From contig NZ_AQXG01000003.1 of assembly GCF_000375425.1 (NCBI RefSeq), positions 310,001-374,000 of the forward strand: a stretch of DNA of 64,000 nucleotides, given 5' to 3'. Origin of the DNA: Gracilimonas tropica DSM 19535. Its GTDB lineage: Bacteria > Bacteroidota > Rhodothermia > Balneolales > Balneolaceae. Below, piece by piece: positions 58,398 to 64,000 of this stretch; within the stretch, counting starts at the first letter, position 1; every line of letters starts with the position of its first letter. Under the pieces are notes generated by a model, which did not search any database, was not told where the DNA came from, and saw only the letters and a program-made list of their open reading frames with translations. The translations under genes were made by a program, and so were the position numbers.

Positions 58398-60506
58398 ATC
58401 TAAAACCGTCTTCTTAAAAATAAATTCGAATACAGTACCTCCGTTACTGTGGTATTCAAAATCAGAATCAAGCTGTTTGGCGAGCGTTTTGATAAGTGTC
58501 ATTCCCATTGATTCATTGATATCCAATGTAGAATGTTCGGGGAGGCCGACCCCATCATCTTCTACCTTCAGCTTAAGTTTGTTCTCTTTCCGGATCAGAT
58601 CAACTCTTATACTTCCATATTTTCTGCCGTCAAAAGCATGTTTGAAGCTGTTTGTAATGATCTCATTAAGCAGAAGTCCACAGGGAATGGCTTGCGTGAT
58701 CGGTAATTTTATAGCATCGATATTGAGTTTAATATCAACTTCTACAGAAGAATTACGCATGGTTCTGTGTATGACATCCGTCAGTTCCCCAAAATACTGT
58801 TGGATATCCACTTCAGAAAAATCATCACTTTTATAAAGTTTCTCATGAACCATGGCAATGGAATTCACCCTCATCTGGCTGGCCTTCAAAATTCGACGTG
58901 CACTTTCATTATCAGCAGAAAAGGATTGCAGTTCCAGCAAGCCGGTGATGACGGCCAGATTATTTTTGACCCGGTGATGGACTTCCGCCAACAGCATTTC
59001 TTTTTCTTTTAGGGATTTCCGAACCTGTTCTTCCGCTTTCTTGCGATCGGTTATATCTACATAAATACCATAAATGCCAACCACTTGTTTTTCTACCACA
59101 ACGGGTACAGCATAAATAATAACATCAATGATCTTTCCATCCTTGCGGATCCTTTTTTCGGTCACCTCTTTTACACGGTCACTCTGAGAAAGCATTTGAG
59201 CCTGCTGATGACGTTTTTCCGGTACAATCAGCTTATCCAGTTCCAGTCCTTTGAGCTCAATCTCCCGGTAACCGAAAAGCTGTTCAAAACCGTCATTAAC
59301 CATTTCCACTTCACGATGTTCATTCAGAAGGGCTATGCCAATTGGAGATGAATTGAACAATCTGCTGAATAATCCCTCCCGCTGTTTCAGGGCTTCTTCT
59401 GATTCCCTCCGGTCAGAGATATCGCGCTCAATCACGATCAAGACTTCCTCACCAAAATAAGTACCGGTATTGATCAAAAATTCGGTCGGTATGATCTCAC
59501 CGTTCTTCTTACGGCCCCATCCCTCATATTTTCCAGGCTTTCCATCTCTCGCTTTTTCAATGATCTCCTTGATGCGTTCTTCATCATATTTTCCGGGTGC
59601 GGCCATGATCTTGTTGTGCTTACCAATAACGTCACGGCGCCGATATCCAAACGTTTTTTCGAGCCCTTCATTGGCTTCAATAATGATCCCGTCTTTATCC
59701 AATAAATAGATCGCATCACTTATCGAATTGAACAAATCCTGATAGCTCATCATGCTTCGCTTAGCATTGTCAAGAGCTTCTTCCCTGGCTGAGACATCAT
59801 GAGTTAAAGAATAGATAGCGACCAGATTGCCTTCTTCATCGTACATTATGGAGTTGTACCATTCACAATAAATAACTTGCCCGTCTTTGGTGATATTTCG
59901 GTTGATGTGAGATATATTTCGTTCCTTGTTCGAAACGGTCTCCCGGATCTTATCACGAACAAGTTCAATATCATCAGGGTGTATAAACGACTTTAACAAG
60001 TTGTCTGAAGAAATCACTTCTTGCTGGGTGTACCCAAAAATTTCCTCGGCTTTTTCAGACCATCGTATAATGTTAAGATCTTTGTCCCATTCAATTTCAG
60101 CCAGTGGATAATTTCCCAAATCAAGCTGAGTGGAAAGAAGTTTTTTATTTCCGGTTCTCCCCTTTATAGCTTTGGTTACATTATGTGCGATCACCAATTT
60201 TGCGGGCTTTGCCTTATAGGTGATCAGGTGAGCGGAAAGTTGAAAATAAAGTTCCTTTCCGGCTTTTGATAGAAATAACCAAACCTTGTCAGCAAAATTT
60301 CCATCACGGTAATCCAGTTTAACATTCAGTTCACAAAGTGATTTTTCAGTCCCAAAGTCGATCACCCTTTTCTTTAAGAATTGTTTCTTTGGGAAGCCCA
60401 GAATATGTATTGCGGCAGCGTTTACATCCAATATTCTTAGCGTACTCTGCTCGCATACGAACATAGGTTGTGCATCGAAGAAGCTTTCTTCGGGGGTAAA
60501 TTTCAT
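58389..60506 (-). CDS. Multi-PAS sensor histidine kinase (HisKA_2 type)
   Basis: 705-residue soluble kinase with four PAS domains (about 5-115, 125-240, 250-370, 378-495) and a HisKA_2 dimerisation domain at about 500-580 (LAEVHHRVKNNLAVITGLLELQS, phosphoacceptor His near 511), followed by HATPase (NEIITNSFKHAF, DDGVGLPEH, GMTLIKTL). No membrane segments, so it probably senses a cytoplasmic cue; a haem or flavin ligand cannot be seen. PAS 2 to 4 carry PAC-type endings such as GIYVDITDRKKAEE. No response regulator is encoded nearby. It converges on tRNA-Val. Confidence 0.9.
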   Translation of the reverse strand: MKFTPEESFFDAQPMFVCEQSTLRILDVNAAAIHILGFPKKQFLKKRVIDFGTEKSLCELNVKLDYRDGNFADKVWLFLSKAGKELYFQLSAHLITYKAKPAKLVIAHNVTKAIKGRTGNKKLLSTQLDLGNYPLAEIEWDKDLNIIRWSEKAEEIFGYTQQEVISSDNLLKSFIHPDDIELVRDKIRETVSNKERNISHINRNITKDGQVIYCEWYNSIMYDEEGNLVAIYSLTHDVSAREEALDNAKRSMMSYQDLFNSISDAIYLLDKDGIIIEANEGLEKTFGYRRRDVIGKHNKIMAAPGKYDEERIKEIIEKARDGKPGKYEGWGRKKNGEIIPTEFLINTGTYFGEEVLIVIERDISDRRESEEALKQREGLFSRLFNSSPIGIALLNEHREVEMVNDGFEQLFGYREIELKGLELDKLIVPEKRHQQAQMLSQSDRVKEVTEKRIRKDGKIIDVIIYAVPVVVEKQVVGIYGIYVDITDRKKAEEQVRKSLKEKEMLLAEVHHRVKNNLAVITGLLELQSFSADNESARRILKASQMRVNSIAMVHEKLYKSDDFSEVDIQQYFGELTDVIHRTMRNSSVEVDIKLNIDAIKLPITQAIPCGLLLNEIITNSFKHAFDGRKYGSIRVDLIRKENKLKLKVEDDGVGLPEHSTLDINESMGMTLIKTLAKQLDSDFEYHSNGGTVFEFIFKKTVLDKK

Positions 60507-60666
60507 GTAGTACCGTAGATGTTAATTACGTTAGCGTCCGAATATGCCATTTCTGATCCAGCAAATCCAATGTTATTTTAGTGTGATTATAGGCAGAATT
60601 GATCTGTGCGTACGTACTATTTTTTTTATCTTCCATGATCATCAAAATTTTGAGAATTAATACTGA

Positions 60667-62613
60667 ATGTCAAACCAAAAAATAACGCTCACTTTACCCG
60701 ACGGATCACAACGCGAATATTCATCAGGAGTCACCGGACTTGAAGTTGCACAATCTATAGCAGCCGGCTTAGCCCGTGCTGCCCTTAGCATTACGGTGAA
60801 TGATGAAATTATAGATTTAGATCGCCCCATTACCGAAGATGCTGATATTGCCATCAACACCTGGGACAGTGAAGACGGGAAATATACCTTTTGGCATTCA
60901 TCGGCTCACTTACTTGCAGAGGCTATTCAGGAACTGTATCCTGAAGCTAAGTTTGCTATTGGCCCGCCCATCGAAAATGGCTTCTATTATGATATCGATT
61001 TTGGAGGACAGCAGATCAGCCAGGAAGACCTACCAAAGATCGAACAGAAGATGATTGAGATGGCCCGGAAGAAATCCGAATTCGAGCGCAGGAATGTTTC
61101 TAAAGAAGAAGCACTCTCCTTCTACAAAGAAAGAGGAAATGAATATAAAGTTGAGCTGATCAAAGATCTGGAAGACGGTAATATCACTTTTTATACCCAA
61201 GGTGATTTTACCGATCTGTGTCGAGGTCCGCATATACCCAATACCGGTGATGTGAAAGCAGTGAAGCTTACCAGCCTGGCAGGAGCCTATTGGCGCGGTG
61301 ATTCTGACAAACAGCAACTGACACGTATTTACGGCATCAGCTTTCCAAAGCAGAAGATGCTTGAGGAACACTTACACCGCATCGAAGAAGCCAAAAAGCG
61401 GGATCACCGAAAGCTTGGGAAAGAACTTGGCATTTACATGATCGACAATATGGTAGGCAGTGGCCTGCCTATGTGGCTCCCTAATGGAACCATTTTACGA
61501 AGAACACTGGAGGCTTTTCTTCGGGATGAACAGAAAAAGCGTGGTTATAAAGAAGTTATCACCCCACATATAGCAAATATTGAGCTGTACAAAACTTCCG
61601 GACATTATCCGTATTACAAAGACTCGCAATTCAATCCTATGGAAGTGGATGATGAGGAATACATGCTCAAACCCATGAATTGCCCACATCATCATCGGAT
61701 CTATTCCAATGAACTCAGAAGTTATCGGGATCTTCCGTTGCGATTGGCTGAATTTGGTTCGGTTTACAGATATGAGCAATCCGGAGAACTAAGTGGACTT
61801 TCCCGCGTTCGGGGCTTTACTCAAGATGATGCCCATATTTATTGTACGCATGATCAGCTGAAGCAAGAGATCAAAAACACCATTGAATTGACCCAACTTG
61901 TATTCAGCACGTTTGGCATGCCGGTGGATATTCGCCTCTCCTACCGTGATGAAAATGAAAAGAAATATGGTGGAAACACCGATTATTGGGATCGCGCTCA
62001 AAAAGAAATTAAAGAAGTGGCCGATGAGATGGAGCTGGATTATACTATCGCTCCGGGTGAAGCCAGTTTTTACGGCCCAAAAATTGACTTTATTATTCGG
62101 GATGCCATCGGACGAAAATGGCAGCTCGGAACCGTACAGGTTGATTATGTTATGCCCGAGCGGTTTGATCTTACCTATATAGGTTCAGACAATGAGAAAC
62201 ACCGTCCGGTTATTATTCACCGTGCACCGTTTGGATCCATGGAGCGTTTCACCAGTATTTTGATTGAGCATTTTGCCGGTGATTTTCCACTTTGGCTATC
62301 ACCTGAGCAAGTACGCATTCTTCCTATTTCAGATGAACAGAATGCATATGCAGAATACTGTTATGAGAAATTGAAAGAACTTGGAGTTCGTGTAGAACTT
62401 GACTCCCGAAGCGAACAAATCGGCGGAAAGATCCGTGATGCTGAAACGAGCAAGATCCCTTATATGTTGATTGTAGGTGCGAAAGAAGTCGAAAATGAAA
62501 CCGTTTCAGTTCGCCGTCATAAAAAAGGCGATATTGGAACTTTCAAATTTTCTGATTTTCTTTCAGATGTAAACGAAGAAATTCAAACAAAAGCTTTACC
62601 AAATAAAGACTAA
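60667..62613 (+). CDS. thrS: Threonyl-tRNA synthetase
   Basis: 648-residue class IIa synthetase. An N-terminal TGS domain (about 1-60), the editing domain with HSSAHLLAEAIQELYP (about 77-92) and a DLCRGPHIPNTGDV segment precede the catalytic core: motif 2 LAEFGSVYRYEQSGELSGLSRVRGFTQDDAHI near 360-391, and motif 3 with IIHRAPFGSMERFTSIL. The anticodon-binding domain follows. Intact editing and catalytic residues are visible. First gene of thrS-infC-rpmI-rplT. No T-box or other leader element was found in the 160 bases before it. Confidence 0.97.
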   Translation: MSNQKITLTLPDGSQREYSSGVTGLEVAQSIAAGLARAALSITVNDEIIDLDRPITEDADIAINTWDSEDGKYTFWHSSAHLLAEAIQELYPEAKFAIGPPIENGFYYDIDFGGQQISQEDLPKIEQKMIEMARKKSEFERRNVSKEEALSFYKERGNEYKVELIKDLEDGNITFYTQGDFTDLCRGPHIPNTGDVKAVKLTSLAGAYWRGDSDKQQLTRIYGISFPKQKMLEEHLHRIEEAKKRDHRKLGKELGIYMIDNMVGSGLPMWLPNGTILRRTLEAFLRDEQKKRGYKEVITPHIANIELYKTSGHYPYYKDSQFNPMEVDDEEYMLKPMNCPHHHRIYSNELRSYRDLPLRLAEFGSVYRYEQSGELSGLSRVRGFTQDDAHIYCTHDQLKQEIKNTIELTQLVFSTFGMPVDIRLSYRDENEKKYGGNTDYWDRAQKEIKEVADEMELDYTIAPGEASFYGPKIDFIIRDAIGRKWQLGTVQVDYVMPERFDLTYIGSDNEKHRPVIIHRAPFGSMERFTSILIEHFAGDFPLWLSPEQVRILPISDEQNAYAEYCYEKLKELGVRVELDSRSEQIGGKIRDAETSKIPYMLIVGAKEVENETVSVRRHKKGDIGTFKFSDFLSDVNEEIQTKALPNKD

Positions 62614-62631
62614 CTAAACAACGAGGTTACT

Positions 62632-63177
62632 ATCGCAAGAAGAAGTTACTCGCGGCGACCACCCAAAAATGAGGATCGCCCAAGAATTAATGAAGAAATC
62701 AGAGCCGATAAAGTACGGGTAATTAAACCCGATGAAGAACACGAGATCACATCCGTGGATCGTGCCATTAAAATTGCTGAATCGTACAATCTGGATCTGG
62801 TTGAAGTTGCTCCTAAAGCAAACCCTCCCGTTTGCAAGGTGATCGACTTCGGTAAGTACATGTACGAAAAGAAAAAGAAAGAGAAAGAAGCCAAAAAGAA
62901 ACAGCATACTGTTTCTGTGAAAGAATTGCGCTTCCGGCCTAATACGGACGATCATGATCTTGAATTTAAAACCCGCCACGCCCGCGAATTTTTGGAAAGC
63001 GGAGATAAGGTAAAAGCAACCGTTCAGTTTCGTGGACGTGATATGCTTTATACAGAAAAAGGCGAATTATTGCTTTTGCAACTCGCTAAAGATCTTTCTG
63101 ATGTGGGTAAAATTGAATCAAAGCCAAATATGGAAGGCCGTAGAATGATCATGATGTTAACCCCTTCCAAAAGTTAA
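62632..63177 (+). CDS. infC: Translation initiation factor IF-3 (ATC start)
   Basis: 181-residue IF-3, which binds the 30S subunit and checks the start codon-anticodon match. I start at ATC 62632, 18 bases after the thrS stop, because reading from it gives (M)ARRSYSRRPPKN then INEEIRADKVRVI, the conserved IF-3 N terminus (about residues 18-60). A GAGG (62623-62626) sits 5 bases before ATC. The frame's first ATG/GTG start (GTG 62755) would remove 41 residues of the N domain, so a near-cognate start is required. The C domain (VKELRFRP, FETR-type HAREFLESGDKVKATVQFRGRD) is normal. Confidence 0.93.
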   Translation: MARRSYSRRPPKNEDRPRINEEIRADKVRVIKPDEEHEITSVDRAIKIAESYNLDLVEVAPKANPPVCKVIDFGKYMYEKKKKEKEAKKKQHTVSVKELRFRPNTDDHDLEFKTRHAREFLESGDKVKATVQFRGRDMLYTEKGELLLLQLAKDLSDVGKIESKPNMEGRRMIMMLTPSKS

Positions 63178-63252
63178 TTCCTTCGTTGCACAGGGATATA
63201 ATTCTCCCTATTTTATAAGTCTTTAAATTTTCACAAAAGTTGGTGGATTTCC

Positions 63253-63453
63253 ATGCCAAAAATGAAAAGCAACAGTGGTGCCAAAAAGCGGTTTAAAGTT
63301 ACCGGATCCGGTAAAATTAAACGTAAAAAAGCTTTTAAGCGTCACATTTTGACCAAAAAAAGTAGTAAAACTAAGAGACAGCTTGGAAAAGACACATTGG
63401 TGGACAAAGCCGATGAAAAGTCTATCAAAAAGCAGATCCCTTATAAATTTTAA
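63253..63453 (+). CDS. rpmI: 50S ribosomal protein L35
   Basis: 66-residue L35, very basic, beginning [32 protein letters not shown] with the [16 protein letters not shown] segment. It lies 75 bases after infC and 19 bases before rplT. The gap upstream carries a short hairpin AGGGA/TCCCT (63192-63209), which may or may not belong to an L20-type autoregulatory leader. Confidence 0.96.
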   Translation: MPKMKSNSGAKKRFKVTGSGKIKRKKAFKRHILTKKSSKTKRQLGKDTLVDKADEKSIKKQIPYKF

Positions 63454-63472
63454 TCACTAAACACACGACAAA

Positions 63473-63820
63473 ATGCCACGTTCATTAAATTTGGTGGCTT
63501 CCCGTCGCCGTCGCAAGAAGATTATCAATCAAGCGAAAGGTTACTGGGGCAAGCGTAAAAACGTTTATACGATTTCTAAAAATGCGGTTGAGAAAGGTCT
63601 TCTATACCAATATCGCGACCGCAAGAATCGTAAACGTAATTTCCGTCGTCTATGGATTACCCGCATCAATGCGGCTGCTCGACTGAACGGTACTACTTAT
63701 TCTAAGCTCATCCACGGGATGAAGCAGAAGGATATGCAGATCAACCGTAAAGTACTTGCAGATTTAGCCGTACACGATGCAGACACGTTTGCTGCTATTG
63801 TTCAGGAAGCCACTGCTTAA
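63473..63820 (+). CDS. rplT: 50S ribosomal protein L20
   Basis: 115-residue L20, the normal length, with [25 protein letters not shown] near the start and [26 protein letters not shown] in the core. L20 is an early 50S assembly protein and in several bacteria represses its own operon mRNA. It closes the thrS-infC-rpmI-rplT operon, ending 18 bases before a terminator. Confidence 0.97.
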   Translation: MPRSLNLVASRRRRKKIINQAKGYWGKRKNVYTISKNAVEKGLLYQYRDRKNRKRNFRRLWITRINAAARLNGTTYSKLIHGMKQKDMQINRKVLADLAVHDADTFAAIVQEATA

Positions 63821-63837
63821 TTGCATATATTTTTACT

Positions 63838-63878
63838 AAAACCGGTAGATCTTTTTCATAAGGTTTACCGGTTTTTTT
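63838..63878 (+). terminator. Terminator of the thrS-infC-rpmI-rplT operon
   Basis: Stem AAACCGGTA (63839-63847) and TACCGGTTT (63866-63874) with an 18-base loop and a run of seven T (63872-63878). Confidence 0.9.
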
Positions 63879-63960
63879 ATTTTTGGGAATTGTGTTTTGG
63901 TTCCAATTAAGAGCTTATTGACACAGTCACAATAATATACCTTATAACATACTTCGTTCT

Positions 63961-63986
63961 CGTTCCACACGCTCCGCGTTGGAACG
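63961..63986. repeat. Palindromic repeat CGTTCC...GGAACG
   Basis: CGTTCC (63961-63966) pairs with GGAACG (63981-63986), and ACGC (63969-63972) with GCGT (63976-63979), loop TCC. It resembles the repeats at 48755-48780 and 48813-48840. The remaining bases to the window end show nothing else. Confidence 0.7.
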
Positions 63987-64000
63987 CACATACTCACAAT

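Noticed and set aside
60507..60666. T-box or other riboswitch before thrS
   Set aside because: No specifier loop, T-box sequence or terminator/antiterminator pair was found.
63178..63252. L20-type autoregulatory leader between infC and rpmI
   Set aside because: Only a 5-bp hairpin is visible; the pseudoknot elements known from other bacteria could not be traced.

Overview
The window looks like core chromosome from a member of the Bacteroidota/Balneolota (Rhodothermota-Balneolota side, for example a Balneolaceae relative). The basis is gene content and order, AT-leaning composition, lipoproteins and a beta-barrel of Bacteroidota style, few clear Shine-Dalgarno sequences, and three promoters matching TTG-N20/21-TAnnTTTG, the Bacteroidota primary-sigma pattern. 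The taxon is inferred; there is no rRNA here to fix it. I found no phage, insertion sequence, CRISPR array or plasmid genes.

Layout. 1-6 kb: the 5' end of a GH84 glycosidase lipoprotein, an ECF sigma factor with a small anti-sigma-like partner, holA, a bactofilin, asnS with an unusual coiled-coil insert, and an M16 protease. 6-8.7 kb: rpsO-pnp. 8.9-10.7 kb: a small accessory operon (ArsR repressor, SRPBCC protein, DoxX-like membrane protein, YdeI-like protein) behind two identical operators. 10.7-17.4 kb: rimP-nusA-infB-rbfA-truB-ribF, the conserved transcription/translation operon, with a hairpin plus U8 at the start of its leader. 17.6-24 kb: a DUF192 lipoprotein, fbp, coaE, nadB, prfB (with the RF2 programmed +1 frameshift), a DUF883-like protein and an M42 peptidase. 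24-30 kb: a thioesterase, an HD phosphohydrolase, a sensor-less hybrid kinase, then mgtE-thyA-folA. 30-40 kb: pfkA-pgi-dNK-DUF177-rpmF-plsX-fabH-fabD-fabG-acpP-fabF-rnc, a long one-direction run joining upper glycolysis, L32 and fatty-acid synthesis. 40-47 kb: polyprenyl synthase, an LpxH-like hydrolase, a class A PBP, a secreted DUF4350-like protein, and atpD-atpC. 47-58 kb: a 456-base gap with a possible small RNA, then rsmB, valS, a UvrD/PcrA helicase, an outer-membrane barrel and lon. 58-64 kb: tRNA-Val(GAC), a four-PAS histidine kinase, and thrS-infC-rpmI-rplT, where infC begins at ATC.

Almost every protein belongs to a known housekeeping family, so no undescribed multi-gene system is evident. 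The observations most worth checking are non-coding or decoding features: the ATC start of infC, the RF2 frameshift site, the paired ArsR operators, the rimP leader hairpin, the structured region with two tandem terminators before rsmB, the AsnRS insert, the hairpin abutting the anti-sigma start codon, and several dispersed intergenic palindromes.
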